This document shows, one piece after another, positions 36,218-47,048 of a stretch of 64,000 nucleotides of DNA. Under the pieces are notes generated by a model that saw only the letters and a list, made by a program, of their open reading frames with translations, was not told the origin of the DNA and made no database searches. The first letter of the stretch is position 1; every line of letters starts with the position of its first letter. The position numbers and the translations under genes were made by a program. This DNA comes from Bacteroidales bacterium. Its GTDB lineage: Bacteria; Bacteroidota; Bacteroidia; Bacteroidales; GCA-2711565. Location: the NCBI GenBank assembly GCA_028280405.1, contig JANQLW010000080.1, forward strand, positions 1-64,000, read 5' to 3'.

Positions 36218-36511
36218 TTAAATAAAAACAATTTCGGTAATAACTTCCTGTCCGGCTTGTTTGTTCAAAGATTTTACAATTTTCTCACGGGCAAATTTCA
36301 ATTCGTTAACAATAGCGGCATTCTCAATTTTAACATATAATTTTTTGTCTTTCACATACAACTTTTTTGTATAACGGGCAATCATTCGTCCAACTACCGA
36401 TTCCCAGGCATTCAAAATACCTGTCTCAACATACTTGTCTTCCAACTGATATGTTTTTAGCAATTCTTTAATTGCCTCTCCTAATGTCGATTCATTGGAT
36501 TTTTTAATCAT
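36218..36511 (-). CDS. DciA/DUF721 family protein
   Basis: The 97-residue protein has the DUF721 core AWESVVGRMIARYTKKLYVKDKKLYVKIENAAIVNELKFAREKIV. DciA proteins help load replicative helicase in bacteria lacking DnaC/DnaI; short Bacteroidota versions keep only this KH-like domain. It starts 3 bases after recF ends, in a conserved recF-dciA pair. Confidence 0.9.
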   Translation of the reverse strand: MIKKSNESTLGEAIKELLKTYQLEDKYVETGILNAWESVVGRMIARYTKKLYVKDKKLYVKIENAAIVNELKFAREKIVKSLNKQAGQEVITEIVFI

Positions 36512-36514
36512 TGC

Positions 36515-37633
36515 CTAAAATTGATTTTCACTAATACTAACGATGCCATTTTCAACTTCAAATATTTTATGATCTATCTGGACAGTTCTAAATATTTTTT
36601 CTATTCTTTGCTTTTGAGTATCCGTAATAAAAACCTGGCCAATATCTTCACCATTTACCAGGGAGATAATCTGTTCAACTCTTATATCATCTAATTTATC
36701 AAAGATATCATCAAAAAGCAATACGGGTTTAAATCCTTTAATGGTTTTTGTATAATCAAACTGTGCTAATTTAACTGCAATAACAAATGATTTTTGTTGT
36801 CCTTGTGAACCAAACTTCTTAATTGGATAGTCACCTATTTTAAAAAGAAGATCATCTTTATGTATGCCTACACTAGTATACCTTACTGCTCTATCCTTAT
36901 CAATGGCTGATTTTAATAAATCGGAGAGTTCTGCTTCCTGTAGCTGAGATTCGTATTCAATTTTAACGGACTCCTTTCCGCCGGATATAAACTCAAAATA
37001 ATTCTGAAAAATAGGTGCAAAATCTTTTAAAAAACTTGTACGTTTTTCAAAAATCCTTTTTCCCAGTCCTGCCAACTGTTCATCCCATATATCAAGGGTA
37101 ACCGGATCATAAGATCTGGTTTCAGCAAATCGTTTTAACAAAGCATTTCTCTGCAACAAAGCTTTATTATAGTTCAGTAAATCGTCCAGATACATATGAT
37201 CAAACTGAGAAATAACACCATCTATATATTTACGCCGAACGTCACTGCCTTCATTGATCAAATCTCTGTCATAAGGAGAAATCATTACCAAAAGAAACAA
37301 ACCAATATGATCAGCTAATCGATCATACTCCTTCTTATTCAATTTAAACTGTTTTTTTGCCCCACGCTTTTGAATACAACTTAGTAAGTCCTCATTGCCT
37401 CCATTCTTCTGATAGGTTCCATGAATCGCAAAAAAAGCTTCCTCATGTTTTATATTTTGAGAATCGATCGAGTTAAAATAGCTTTTACAAAATGACAAAT
37501 AATAAATTGCATCCAGAATATTGGTTTTCCCAACTCCGTTATTTCCAACAAAACAATTTAGCTTTGGAGAAAACTCCATCATTGCTTCTGTACAGTTTTT
37601 AAAATTTGAGAGTACCAACTTCTTTAAATACAT
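36515..37633 (-). CDS. recF: DNA replication/repair protein RecF
   Basis: The 372-residue SMC-like ATPase has Walker A GNNGVGKTNILDAIYYL near the N-terminus, KFGSQGQQKSFVIAVKLAQ (signature-like) and Walker B PVLLFDDIFDKLDD. It helps load RecA at gaps through RecOR. It overlaps ispH by 10 bases at its start and is followed by dciA. Confidence 0.96.
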   Translation of the reverse strand: MYLKKLVLSNFKNCTEAMMEFSPKLNCFVGNNGVGKTNILDAIYYLSFCKSYFNSIDSQNIKHEEAFFAIHGTYQKNGGNEDLLSCIQKRGAKKQFKLNKKEYDRLADHIGLFLLVMISPYDRDLINEGSDVRRKYIDGVISQFDHMYLDDLLNYNKALLQRNALLKRFAETRSYDPVTLDIWDEQLAGLGKRIFEKRTSFLKDFAPIFQNYFEFISGGKESVKIEYESQLQEAELSDLLKSAIDKDRAVRYTSVGIHKDDLLFKIGDYPIKKFGSQGQQKSFVIAVKLAQFDYTKTIKGFKPVLLFDDIFDKLDDIRVEQIISLVNGEDIGQVFITDTQKQRIEKIFRTVQIDHKIFEVENGIVSISENQF

Positions 37634-38490
37634 AGTATTTCTTCAATTTTAATTTTCACTTCTTCCATTTGCCATTGAGGGGTTGAAGTTGCACCACTGA
37701 CACCAACACTTTCAACATTCTGAAACATTTCCTTGTTCAGTTCATTAATATTACTGATAAATACAGATTTATTATTTTCTTCTTTACAAATCCGAAATAA
37801 AAATTTTGCATTTGAACTTTTTTTCCCTCCCACAAAAACAATCATATCTTTTGATTTTGCAAAGGCCTTAAGATTATGTTCTCTTGCGGAAACCTGTTTA
37901 CAAATAGATTCATCGTACTCAAATAGCAAATCATTATCAATCCTACTTTGAATTTTTGCTACAATCTGTCTAAATTCATAAACACTTTTTGTTGTTTGAG
38001 CAAAGAGAAAAACAGGTTTTGAATAGTCAATAAGTTCTAAATCATTCACCCCTGAAATAATGATAGCTCTGAAGTTTATTTTTCCGTTTAAGCCAATTAC
38101 TTCAGGATGGTCTTTTCTGCCAAAAATCACAATTTGGCCATTTTGTTCTTCCAGTTTCTCCCAAGCCAATTTTATTTTATCTTGTAAATGAAGTACAACT
38201 CTGCAACTGGCATCTATCAGCTCTATATTATTTTCTTCAGCAATTTTATAGATTGAAGGGGGTTCTCCATGAGCTCGTATTAATACTTTTACATGGTGTA
38301 GTTTTTTTAAATCCTCATGATTAATAAAAATCAGTCCCTTCTCTGATAACCGATTTACTTCAGCTTCATTATGTACAATTTCTCCCAAACAATACAGTTT
38401 TTCATGCTCATTTAAATCTTTTTCAGCCATTCGGACTGCCCGAATAACTCCTGAACAAAAGCCTGCATCTTGATCTACTTGAATTTCCAT
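37624..38490 (-). CDS. ispH: 4-hydroxy-3-methylbut-2-enyl diphosphate reductase
   Basis: It catalyses the last step of the non-mevalonate isoprenoid pathway, HMBPP to IPP/DMAPP, with an Fe-S cluster. The 288-residue protein has DQDAGFCSGVIRAV (Cys12), EIVHNEAEVNRL, IRAHGEPPS, DASCRVV (second Cys), ESICKQVSARE (third Cys) and VSGATSTP. The three cluster ligands are present. It overlaps recF by 10 bases, suggesting coupled translation. Confidence 0.96.
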   Translation of the reverse strand: MEIQVDQDAGFCSGVIRAVRMAEKDLNEHEKLYCLGEIVHNEAEVNRLSEKGLIFINHEDLKKLHHVKVLIRAHGEPPSIYKIAEENNIELIDASCRVVLHLQDKIKLAWEKLEEQNGQIVIFGRKDHPEVIGLNGKINFRAIIISGVNDLELIDYSKPVFLFAQTTKSVYEFRQIVAKIQSRIDNDLLFEYDESICKQVSAREHNLKAFAKSKDMIVFVGGKKSSNAKFLFRICKEENNKSVFISNINELNKEMFQNVESVGVSGATSTPQWQMEEVKIKIEEILCI

Positions 38491-38670
38491 CTACTCCTAA
38501 AAATTAATAAGTAAAAGTACTAAATAATGAGATTCGCAGAATGAGATGTATGAAGTATTATAGAAAGGGATTGGTGTATTGGTAGATTAGTATATTAGTA
38601 TAATGGGACTATGCTTTGATTTTTAATTTTTCTAATTAATTGGATAATTGAGCAATGAAGCTGTTAAAAG

Positions 38671-39738
38671 TTATTTTCCAAACAATCTATTTACATTCGT
38701 TGAGATTGTAATATAGTTAGGAGATCCTATTAAATGATATGTAGACCGGGCGTAGTCAAATTGAAAGTTTGAGATTTTAAATCCGAATCCCCAGGAAAAA
38801 CCGACCAAAGAATATTTAGATTCAACCTTCATTTCCTGTCGGCGACGGTAATTATAACCGATCCTGACTGTAAATTTTTTATTAACTAAAAACTCACCTC
38901 CAATCACAACATGACTCATAAGCTTTCTTGTAAATCCCGCTTTAGGAATATTATTTTGACTTTCCCCTATAACTGATTGTACATACAAAGGGTTTTGATA
39001 AGTAAGGTCCCATTTCTCCATATGAGTTAATACAAGATGTAACCTGAACGGAACATGATACATCTTTTTTGATAAAGCGAATTGAATTTCAAAAGGCAGA
39101 TTTTCAGCATTTGAAGATCGATAGGATTTCAATTGCCGACCAATATTTTTAAATATTAAAGATGACGAAAACTGGTAAAACTCATGATGATAAGAAATAG
39201 CAATATCAGTGCCCACTCCATAAGATTTATAGCTTTCCAAAGAGGAATAAATAAACTTCAAATTAGCTCCTATAGAAAATTTTTCATCTAATTTTCTTCC
39301 CCATCCCAAAACCAAAGCAAATTCTGAAGCAGTAAAATTTCCTTGTAAAGTTCCTGTATAGTCAGCATAATCAAATGAACCATAATTCACATACTGAACT
39401 GAAGCTGCAAAACTTCCAATTTTATCATATGATTTAGCATAACTTGCAAAGCCATAATTAATATCAGCATAATAATCCACAAAACTAAAAGTAATATCTC
39501 CTGAAACTTCATCATTAATCAAGGATGGATTGAGTATCATCAAACTAATATCGTTATCTCTAACCGAAACAAATTCACCTCCAAGGGCAGCAAGCCTGGC
39601 AGAATTAGTCAAATTCAGAAATTCATAGGTGCTTTGTCCTCCAATTTGTGCATACAACTGGTTATTGATGAGTATATAAACAATCAATATAGGTATTAAA
39701 CCTATTTTAAGGAATGAACATTTATGATAAATTTGCAT
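38671..39738 (-). CDS. porQ: type IX secretion system protein PorQ-like
   Basis: The 355-residue outer-membrane protein has a signal peptide (IGLIPILIVYILINNQLYAQ). It is followed by GGQSTYEFLNLTNSARLAALGGEFVSVRDNDISLMILNPSLIND, the typical PorQ/PorV-like opening. A series of beta-hairpins follows, ending NRLFGK. PorQ proteins belong to the T9SS attachment and surface-anchoring set. No other por genes are in the window. Confidence 0.9.
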   Translation of the reverse strand: MQIYHKCSFLKIGLIPILIVYILINNQLYAQIGGQSTYEFLNLTNSARLAALGGEFVSVRDNDISLMILNPSLINDEVSGDITFSFVDYYADINYGFASYAKSYDKIGSFAASVQYVNYGSFDYADYTGTLQGNFTASEFALVLGWGRKLDEKFSIGANLKFIYSSLESYKSYGVGTDIAISYHHEFYQFSSSLIFKNIGRQLKSYRSSNAENLPFEIQFALSKKMYHVPFRLHLVLTHMEKWDLTYQNPLYVQSVIGESQNNIPKAGFTRKLMSHVVIGGEFLVNKKFTVRIGYNYRRRQEMKVESKYSLVGFSWGFGFKISNFQFDYARSTYHLIGSPNYITISTNVNRLFGK

Positions 39739-39880
39739 AGAAACAATTCAATTATCACAAAAGTATCTATTTTTTTACTCAGAATGAACTAAAAAAACTA
39801 TCGTTTACAGGATTACTTACTATCACAATTGGGGATAATTAAATAGATTAATTAGAACGCAAACTAAGAAAAATCTACCT

Positions 39881-41875
39881 ATGGCAAATTATCAGATTTT
39901 CATAATAGATCAAGGAACTAACTTCAGTAAAATTTTCATTGCCGAGCTGAAAAAACTGAATTATATCATTACCCATTTAAATTATAAAGACGAATTTACA
40001 CCTACGGATAATAATAAACCTGAGCTATTCATTATTCTGGGTTCTGAAGCTCCTCAAAATATAAAATTAAATATTCCAAAGCTTAAAGAACAATACCAAG
40101 CATCAGTTCTATTAATTTCCGAGGGTAACAATCTTATTAACCCCAAAATTGATTATGTTGATCTGCATTTAAATTGGTTGAATAATCAGAAGGATATTAT
40201 TAATAATATACTATTTGTAACGGATTATTTAAAACTGAAACGAAAGGTTAATGAATTAAAATCCGAAGACCCAAAACAGTCAGACATATCTAAGCAACTT
40301 AAAATAAACAGGGCTCGTCTGGATATGGCTTTGGAAACTGCAAAAATGGGGATATGGGATAAGGATCTGGTAAATAAAAAACTTATTACATCCCCCAGTT
40401 TAAAACAGCTATTGGGTTTTACCAAAGACGATACGATAACATCTGAGTTTTATTGGTCTGATGTCATTCATCAGGAGGATATTGAAAGTGTTAAAGAATT
40501 CATAACAAAAAAGCTTAACAATAAAGCGGAAGAAGCATATACCGTAAGCTATAGAGCTAAAAAAAAGGATAATACGATTATTTGGGTAGAAGAAAAAGCA
40601 AAAGTAGTTGAAAGAGACTCTAATGGTAAACCTATTCGATTAGCGGGAATACTAAATGATATAACAGAAATAATCGCCTATGAAACCGGGCTGAAAAAGG
40701 CTAAAGAAATTGCCGAAAATGCAAATCAGATAAAAAGTGAATTTCTTGCCAACATGAGTCATGAAATCAGAACACCAATGAATACGATTATAGGAATGTT
40801 AAGTTTGTTTTCTGAAACTCAACTGGATGAAGAGCAAAACGAATATATTGACCTTATAAAAAGTGCATCTGACCACTTGTTATCTATTATCAATGATATT
40901 TTAGATTTATCGAAAATTGAAGCCGGTAAGATTAAGATAAATAAACAGGAATTTAATTTTAAGTCTACTATTAAAGAAGTATCAGAATCTTTCAAATCTA
41001 CAGCCGAAAGCAAAAACAACAAGCTTCACATAGAATTAAGTCCCAAAATTCCTTATAAACTTATTGGAGATTCCATTCATCTAAAACAGATATTATACAA
41101 TTTAATTGGGAATGCTCTAAAATTTACAAGTAATGGTGATTGCTATTTAAAGGTAAGTGTAAAAAAACTGGACGAAAATAACTGTGAGTTACTATTTAAT
41201 ATTAAAGATACGGGAATAGGAATCCCACAAGATAAGCTGAAAACGATTTTTGAATCTTTCTCCCAGGCTCATTCATCCACTAAACGTCGATATGAAGGAA
41301 CAGGTTTAGGCCTGGCTATCACTCAACAGCTTGTGAATAAAATGGAAGGAAAAATTTGGGTAGAGAGTACGGTAGACAAAGGAAGCGATTTTTATTTTAT
41401 TTTAAATTTTGAGGTAAAGAAGGAAATGAGAGAGACGAACTTAGAGCAAGGGAAATTGAATTTGAACGTTCCTGTTTCTGATTCAAATTCATTGAATGTA
41501 TTAATAGCGGAGGATAATTTTTTAAATCAAAAGTTAATTTCCAGATTAGTTGAAAACAAGGGCCACAGATATACATTAACAGAAAACGGACGTGAGTGCT
41601 TAGAAGCATTAAAGCAGGATACTTATGATTTGATTTTAATGGATATTCAAATGCCTGAAATGGATGGAATTGAAGCAACGGTTGCTATCCGAAGTGATTT
41701 AAGCGGGAATTTCGACCCTAATATACCCATAGTTGCTGTAACAGCTTATGCATTTACCGAGGACCGAGAAAGATGTTTTGATGCCGGCATGAATGATTTT
41801 ATTCCAAAACCGATAAATAACGAAAAACTCCGAAAAGTATTTGATAATGTCATTAAGGAAAAGAAAAAGTCCTGA
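39881..41875 (+). CDS. PAS-containing hybrid histidine kinase with receiver domain
   Basis: The 664-residue cytoplasmic protein has no clear transmembrane segment. Residues 1-~115 look like a degenerate receiver domain, followed by PAS/PAC at ~140-265 ([29 protein letters not shown]). The HisKA domain carries His294 in NMSHEIRTP. The HATPase_c domain (~390-515) has NALKFTS, DTGIGIP and GTGLGLAI. The C-terminal receiver (~535-655) has phospho-acceptor Asp588 in [13 protein letters not shown]. It phosphorylates itself and its own receiver; no output regulator is adjacent. Confidence 0.96.
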   Translation: MANYQIFIIDQGTNFSKIFIAELKKLNYIITHLNYKDEFTPTDNNKPELFIILGSEAPQNIKLNIPKLKEQYQASVLLISEGNNLINPKIDYVDLHLNWLNNQKDIINNILFVTDYLKLKRKVNELKSEDPKQSDISKQLKINRARLDMALETAKMGIWDKDLVNKKLITSPSLKQLLGFTKDDTITSEFYWSDVIHQEDIESVKEFITKKLNNKAEEAYTVSYRAKKKDNTIIWVEEKAKVVERDSNGKPIRLAGILNDITEIIAYETGLKKAKEIAENANQIKSEFLANMSHEIRTPMNTIIGMLSLFSETQLDEEQNEYIDLIKSASDHLLSIINDILDLSKIEAGKIKINKQEFNFKSTIKEVSESFKSTAESKNNKLHIELSPKIPYKLIGDSIHLKQILYNLIGNALKFTSNGDCYLKVSVKKLDENNCELLFNIKDTGIGIPQDKLKTIFESFSQAHSSTKRRYEGTGLGLAITQQLVNKMEGKIWVESTVDKGSDFYFILNFEVKKEMRETNLEQGKLNLNVPVSDSNSLNVLIAEDNFLNQKLISRLVENKGHRYTLTENGRECLEALKQDTYDLILMDIQMPEMDGIEATVAIRSDLSGNFDPNIPIVAVTAYAFTEDRERCFDAGMNDFIPKPINNEKLRKVFDNVIKEKKKS

Positions 41876-41893
41876 TTTTCATCAGGACTTTTT
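41864..41893. terminator. bidirectional intrinsic terminator between the hybrid kinase and aconitase genes
   Basis: AAAAAGTCCTGAT pairs perfectly with ATCAGGACTTTTT around a 4-base TTTC loop. The plus side runs into T's and the minus side into its own T's. It overlaps the kinase stop codon (TGA 41873-41875) and abuts the aconitase stop codon. Confidence 0.92.
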
Positions 41894-44158
41894 TTAATTA
41901 TTCTTTTCTCTAATCAGATTAAGAGCACTTCCAGCTTTAAACCAGGAAATCTGGCTTTCATTATAAGTATGATTGACTTTTATAGTATCATTCGTACCAT
42001 CTTTATGATGGATCACAACTTCTAAAGGCTTCCCCGGAGTAAAATCTTTTAATCCGATGACATCAAATCGATCATCCTCCTGTATCTTATCATAATCAGA
42101 TTTATCAGTAAAAGTCAGTGCAAGCATTCCCTGTTTTTTCAAATTTGTTTCATGAATTCTGGCAAATGATTTCACTAATACGACCCTTACACCTAAATTA
42201 CGGGGTTCCATTGCAGCATGTTCCCGGGAAGAGCCTTCACCATAATTTTCATCACCAATAATAATACTACCTTTTCCTGCAGCTTTATAGGCTCTTGCAT
42301 TATCAGGAACTGCAGCATATTCTTCACTTAATTGGTTCTTTACACTGTTTGCTTTATCATTAAAGAAATTTATGGCACCTATTAATAAATTATTGGAAAT
42401 ATTATCTAAATGCCCTCTGTATCTTAGCCATGGGCCAGCCATTGAGATATGGTCTGTAGTACATTTTCCTTTAGCTTTTATTAAAAGATTCAAATCCAGA
42501 ATGTCATTTCCATCCCATTTATCAAATGGAGTTAAAACCTGTAATCTTTGCGAATCAGGAGATATATTTACCACAACTGAAGAGCCATCTTCTGCCGGGG
42601 CTTGATAGCCATTATCTTCTACAGCAAAGCCTTTGGCAGGAAAATCAATTCCCTGAGGTTCCTCCAGTTTCACTTTTTCTCCATCTTTATTTATAAGATA
42701 GTCAGTCATAGGATTAAAGCACAGGTCGCCTGCAATTGCAAATGCTGTGGTTATTTCAGGAGAGGCCACAAAACCATGGGTATTTGGATTACCATCATTA
42801 CGCTTAGCAAAATTTCTGTTAAAGGAAGTCATGATTGAATTTTTTTCTCCTTTATCAGCATTATGGCGATCCCATTGCCCAATACAAGGGCCACATGCAT
42901 TTGCTAAAACAATGCCTCCAATCTTCTCGAAAGTATCCAAGTAACCATCTCTTTCTACCGTGTATCTGACCATTTCGGAACCCGGAGTTACAGTATATTC
43001 TGATTCAACTTTTAATTTTTTATCGATGGCTTGTTGTGCCAGGGATGCTGCACGGGTAATATCTTCATAAGAAGAATTTGTACAAGATCCTATTAATCCC
43101 ACTTCCAGTTTTTGAGGCCAATTATTCTCTTTTACTGCTTTTGCAAATTCAGAAAGAGGAGTTGCCAAATCAGGAGTAAATGGCCCGTTAATATGAGGTT
43201 CCAGTTCACTTAAATTTATTTCGATTAACTGGTCAAAATATTGTTCAGGGTTTTCATAAACCTCGGCATCCCCATTTAAATATACAGAGACACCGTCAGC
43301 TAGTTCAGCAACATCGGCCCTGTCAGTACCTAACAAATAATCTTTCATTTTCTGATCATAACCAAATATAGATGTGGTAGCCCCAATTTCAGCACCCATA
43401 TTACAGATGGTTCCTTTTCCTGTACAAGAAATTGATTTAGCACCTTCACCAAAATATTCCAGGATTGCTCCGGTACCACCTTTCACAGTTAAAATACCGG
43501 CTACTTTCAAAATAACATCTTTTGGTGAAGCCCATCCACTTAATTTGCCTGTAAGCTTTATTCCTATTAGTTTGGGAAATTTTAGTTCCCATGGCATTCC
43601 GGCCATTACATCAACAGCATCTGCACCACCAACTCCAATGGCTATCATTCCTAAACCACCGGCATTTACAGTATGAGAATCTGTTCCTATCATCATCCCG
43701 CCAGGGAATGCATAATTTTCAAGCAATACCTGATGAATAATTCCCGCTCCTGCTTTCCAGAATCCAATTCCATACTTATTTGACACCGAACTTAAGAAAT
43801 CATATACCTCTTTATTCGTTATATTAGCTGTTTCCAAATCTGCTTTAGCTCCTAATTTAGCTTGAATTAAATGATCACAATGAACGGTTGAAGGCACTGC
43901 CACTTTAGTTTTACCAGCTTGCATAAATTGTAATAAAGCCATCTGTGCAGTAGCATCCTGCATGGCAACTCTATCCGGGTTAAAATCAACATAAGACTCT
44001 CCCCTGATATAAGCTTTTGAAACTAAACCTTCATCAAGATGGGAATACAATATTTTTTCAGTAAGAGTTAATGGTCGGTTTACGATTTTTTTAGCATGCT
44101 CTACCTTTTCAGCTATTCCGGCATAAACTGCCCGGATCATTTCAATGTCAAAAGTCAT
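41894..44158 (-). CDS. acn: aconitate hydratase
   Basis: It isomerises citrate to isocitrate in the TCA cycle. The 754-residue protein has the mitochondrial-type length and motifs: [26 protein letters not shown], cluster cysteines in [10 protein letters not shown] and [10 protein letters not shown], and the swivel domain [19 protein letters not shown]. It is [4Fe-4S] dependent and therefore sensitive to NO and oxygen. It stands alone, convergent with the hybrid kinase. Confidence 0.97.
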   Translation of the reverse strand: MTFDIEMIRAVYAGIAEKVEHAKKIVNRPLTLTEKILYSHLDEGLVSKAYIRGESYVDFNPDRVAMQDATAQMALLQFMQAGKTKVAVPSTVHCDHLIQAKLGAKADLETANITNKEVYDFLSSVSNKYGIGFWKAGAGIIHQVLLENYAFPGGMMIGTDSHTVNAGGLGMIAIGVGGADAVDVMAGMPWELKFPKLIGIKLTGKLSGWASPKDVILKVAGILTVKGGTGAILEYFGEGAKSISCTGKGTICNMGAEIGATTSIFGYDQKMKDYLLGTDRADVAELADGVSVYLNGDAEVYENPEQYFDQLIEINLSELEPHINGPFTPDLATPLSEFAKAVKENNWPQKLEVGLIGSCTNSSYEDITRAASLAQQAIDKKLKVESEYTVTPGSEMVRYTVERDGYLDTFEKIGGIVLANACGPCIGQWDRHNADKGEKNSIMTSFNRNFAKRNDGNPNTHGFVASPEITTAFAIAGDLCFNPMTDYLINKDGEKVKLEEPQGIDFPAKGFAVEDNGYQAPAEDGSSVVVNISPDSQRLQVLTPFDKWDGNDILDLNLLIKAKGKCTTDHISMAGPWLRYRGHLDNISNNLLIGAINFFNDKANSVKNQLSEEYAAVPDNARAYKAAGKGSIIIGDENYGEGSSREHAAMEPRNLGVRVVLVKSFARIHETNLKKQGMLALTFTDKSDYDKIQEDDRFDVIGLKDFTPGKPLEVVIHHKDGTNDTIKVNHTYNESQISWFKAGSALNLIREKNN

Positions 44159-44381
44159 AGGAATTATTTTTGTATTTTTTTAGATATTAATCATTTACAG
44201 ACATCATAAAGGGCTCTATTACAAAAGTAATAATTTAACAAATGTTATATATATAACAATATGAATATTTGTAGAGGTTAATTGAAAGTATGAATCATTG
44301 CTGTAAAAGTGCTCTCAGCTAAAGGCTTCAAGCTTCAGACAAGTATAAAAATAATCAATAGAAAATAAAAAATTGAGCCTA

Positions 44382-45341
44382 CTATTCCATCAATCCTCTG
44401 CCTGTTTTTTTAATTCTTTTTTCGGCCGTTAATTCAGCGATCATTTTATCCAGAATACCATTTACGAAAGTGCTGCTTTTCGGTGTACTAAAATATTTGG
44501 CCAATTCAATATACTCATTCATTGTTACTTTAACAGGAATGGAAGTAAATTCAAAAAGTTCAGCCAGAGCCATTTTCAGGATAAGGATATCCATAGAAGC
44601 AATACGTTCGTACTCCCAGTTAACTGCACGCTCCGCAATTAACTCTTCATATTCTTTTGATTTGACAATGGTTTTTCTGAATAAGTCTTTTGTAAACTCT
44701 TTGTCTTCATCTATCCGATCTCCATTCGATTTTATAATTCTGGGCAAAATCTGGTATTCATCAGAATGACCATCAAATACATTAATTATTTTTATCACTA
44801 AGGAAGTTGCTGTATGATAATCATCAGTCCAATAAATACTCTGATCTTCATAAAAATGTTTCAAAGTATCGGATTTGGATACATATTTCTTGAAAATTTT
44901 AATAATAAACTCACGATCTTCAAAAAACGTAAATTCTTTTGAGCTTATATAAGTTTTATACTCTTTACTTTCTTTTATCTGCATATAAAGTTTACGTACC
45001 AACTCTTTTTCTTCAGCCCAGTTTACTTTCAGTTTATCACATTTTTTTAAAAAAAATTTATTAACACGTAATTTTTCAATAAAACGATTATCAATAAATT
45101 TGGTATTGGGATTTAAGTCTTCGTCGGTCGGGAAATGCTTTAATTTAGCTTCTTCAAGTCGTACCTGCGCAAAATCAATAATTTCAATTAATATTGAAAG
45201 TTGCCAGAAACACAACTCATACAATTTTTCAATACTGATAAATAACTGCTTCTCCCCTATATCCAATCGATCATTATCAGATTGAAAAAATGCGTAAAGT
45301 GCCTGTAACACCTTAACTCTTAATTGCCTTCTACTTAGCAT
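44382..45341 (-). CDS. nusB: transcription antitermination factor NusB (long Bacteroidota form)
   Basis: The 319-residue protein starts LSRRQLRVKVLQALYAFFQS. Its C-terminal half has the NusB helical core ERAVNWEYERIASMDILILKMALAELFEFTSIPVKVTMNEYIELAKYFSTPKSSTFVNGILDK. The ~180-residue N-terminal extension is common in Bacteroidota homologues. It binds boxA RNA with NusE in rRNA antitermination. Confidence 0.93.
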   Translation of the reverse strand: MLSRRQLRVKVLQALYAFFQSDNDRLDIGEKQLFISIEKLYELCFWQLSILIEIIDFAQVRLEEAKLKHFPTDEDLNPNTKFIDNRFIEKLRVNKFFLKKCDKLKVNWAEEKELVRKLYMQIKESKEYKTYISSKEFTFFEDREFIIKIFKKYVSKSDTLKHFYEDQSIYWTDDYHTATSLVIKIINVFDGHSDEYQILPRIIKSNGDRIDEDKEFTKDLFRKTIVKSKEYEELIAERAVNWEYERIASMDILILKMALAELFEFTSIPVKVTMNEYIELAKYFSTPKSSTFVNGILDKMIAELTAEKRIKKTGRGLME

Positions 45342-45625
45342 ATAATTATGTTAATGAACCTAGATTAATTAATTTCAATGAAGCTCCAAATTTAAGGTAA
45401 ATTCCTCAAACTTTACAAATATGAAGTAATCAATTCAGAAGAAAAGCACCTATATTGTATTTTATTTATTTCTAATTATATGGCTTGCATAATTTCAAAA
45501 AAACCTATATTTACATTTCATTTTTTAATGAATCGACATTTACTCCCCAAAAAATTGTGACTTAGTTACGACTAATTTCGTTGTAACATAATCGCAAGAA
45601 AACTTTTATTTTTAAATAATATTTT

Positions 45626-45633
45626 TATTTTTG
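45626..45633 (+). promoter_or_regulatory. TATTTTTG -7-like element of the PUR-protein gene
   Basis: It matches TAnnTTTG, followed by C, 43 bases before the chosen ATG at 45676. A TTG inside this element (45631) is the leftmost in-frame possible start; because it lies in the promoter, the internal ATG is preferred. Confidence 0.5.
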
Positions 45634-45675
45634 CTAAACAGTATAGTCAATATTAACAAATCTTATAAGAATAAA

Positions 45676-46062
45676 ATGGAAGAGTCAGGTAACAAAGAAA
45701 GAAGAGAAGAGATTTTTTCGAGAGCTGTCAGAGCTGGAAAGAGGACTTACTTTTTTGATGTAAAAGCAACCCGTTCAGATGAGTATTACCTTACAATTAC
45801 AGAAAGTAAACGCCGTTTCAATAACGAACAAGGTAAGTTCTTCTACGAGAAGCACAAATTATTTCTTTATAAAGAAGATTTCGAAAAATTTAAAAATGGA
45901 TTAACTGATGCAATTAACTTTATTGAAACAGGCGAAACACCTCAGGAAGAAGTTAATTCAGAAATGACAACTAATAACAAACATATTGATGTAGAATTTG
46001 AAGATCTGGAATCTGAAAAAAAAGAATCAGAAATTCAGGCATCTATTCAAAACGAGCTTTAA
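45676..46062 (+). CDS. PUR-domain DNA/RNA-binding protein (DUF3276)
   Basis: The 128-residue protein reads IFSRAVRAGKRTYFFDVKATRSDEYYLTITESKRRFNNEQGKFFYEKHKLFLYKEDFEKFKNGL, the single PUR repeat typical of Bacteroidota and spirochaete homologues, with an acidic tail. Such proteins bind single-stranded nucleic acid; the role is unknown. The start is set at MEESGNKERREE because the upstream TTG falls within a promoter element. Confidence 0.92.
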   Translation: MEESGNKERREEIFSRAVRAGKRTYFFDVKATRSDEYYLTITESKRRFNNEQGKFFYEKHKLFLYKEDFEKFKNGLTDAINFIETGETPQEEVNSEMTTNNKHIDVEFEDLESEKKESEIQASIQNEL

Positions 46063-46181
46063 TTTTCCCCAATATTGTAAAAATGCTACTTGTATAAAAC
46101 AGGTAACACTTTTGCTAACATTTTTTTCAATTCAGTTAATAACTTCAATTGATTGCGTAATAATTATGTAATCAAAAGTTA

Positions 46182-46189
46182 TATTTTTG
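46182..46189 (+). promoter_or_regulatory. TATTTTTG -7-like element upstream of parA
   Basis: It is a TAnnTTTG match 43 bases before the parA ATG. Confidence 0.4.
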
Positions 46190-46232
46190 TATGCTAAGCA
46201 CAAATCTTAATATTTAATACAGCTTTTATTTT

Positions 46233-47048
46233 ATGGGTAAAGTTATCGCAATAGCAAATCAAAAAGGAGGCGTTGGAAAAACTACCACTGCCATTAATTT
46301 AAGTGCAAGTTTTGCAGTACTTGAATACAAAACACTTATAATTGATGCAGATCCACAGGCAAACTCGACTTCTGGTGTAGGGTATAATCCAAAAGAAATT
46401 AAAACCAGTATTTATGAATGCCTGATCGACAAAGCTGATTTAAACAAAGTGGTTTTAAATACACAAACTCCTAATCTTGATATTATTCCTGCTCATATTG
46501 ACCTTGTAGGTGCTGAAATTGAAATGATCAATTTGAAAGACCGGGAATTAATGATGCGTAATGTAGTGAATCATTTTAAAGAAGAATACGATTTTATTTT
46601 GATAGATTGTTCGCCTTCTTTAGGATTGCTTACTGTAAATGCATTATCTGCAGCAGATTCAGTGATTATTCCGGTTCAATGTGAATATTTTGCTTTGGAA
46701 GGCTTAGGAAAATTATTGAATACGATTAAGATTGTTCAATCCAGAATCAATCAAAATTTAAATATTGAAGGCATTCTACTTACAATGTTTGATAAAAGAT
46801 TACGTTTATCTAAACAAGTGGTTGATGAAGTAAAAACACATTTCCAGCAAATTGTATTTAACACAATGATAAACAGGAATACCCGCTTGAGCGAAGCACC
46901 TAGCTTTGGAGAAACTATCATCATGCATGATGCGGAAAGTACAGGAGCTATCAATTATTTAAATTTGGCTCGTGAAATTCTTCAAAAGAATGACATGACC
47001 AGTATTAAAAATTCGGAGAAACAAATAGACCTTACTAATGAAGCCTAA
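46233..47048 (+). CDS. parA: chromosome-partitioning ATPase ParA/Soj
   Basis: The 271-residue protein has a deviant Walker A IANQKGGVGKTTTAINL, DADPQANST, and Walker B FILIDCSPSLGLL. It binds DNA non-specifically as an ATP dimer and is released by ParB. It overlaps parB by 11 bases. No confident parS site was found in the window. Confidence 0.97.
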   Translation: MGKVIAIANQKGGVGKTTTAINLSASFAVLEYKTLIIDADPQANSTSGVGYNPKEIKTSIYECLIDKADLNKVVLNTQTPNLDIIPAHIDLVGAEIEMINLKDRELMMRNVVNHFKEEYDFILIDCSPSLGLLTVNALSAADSVIIPVQCEYFALEGLGKLLNTIKIVQSRINQNLNIEGILLTMFDKRLRLSKQVVDEVKTHFQQIVFNTMINRNTRLSEAPSFGETIIMHDAESTGAINYLNLAREILQKNDMTSIKNSEKQIDLTNEA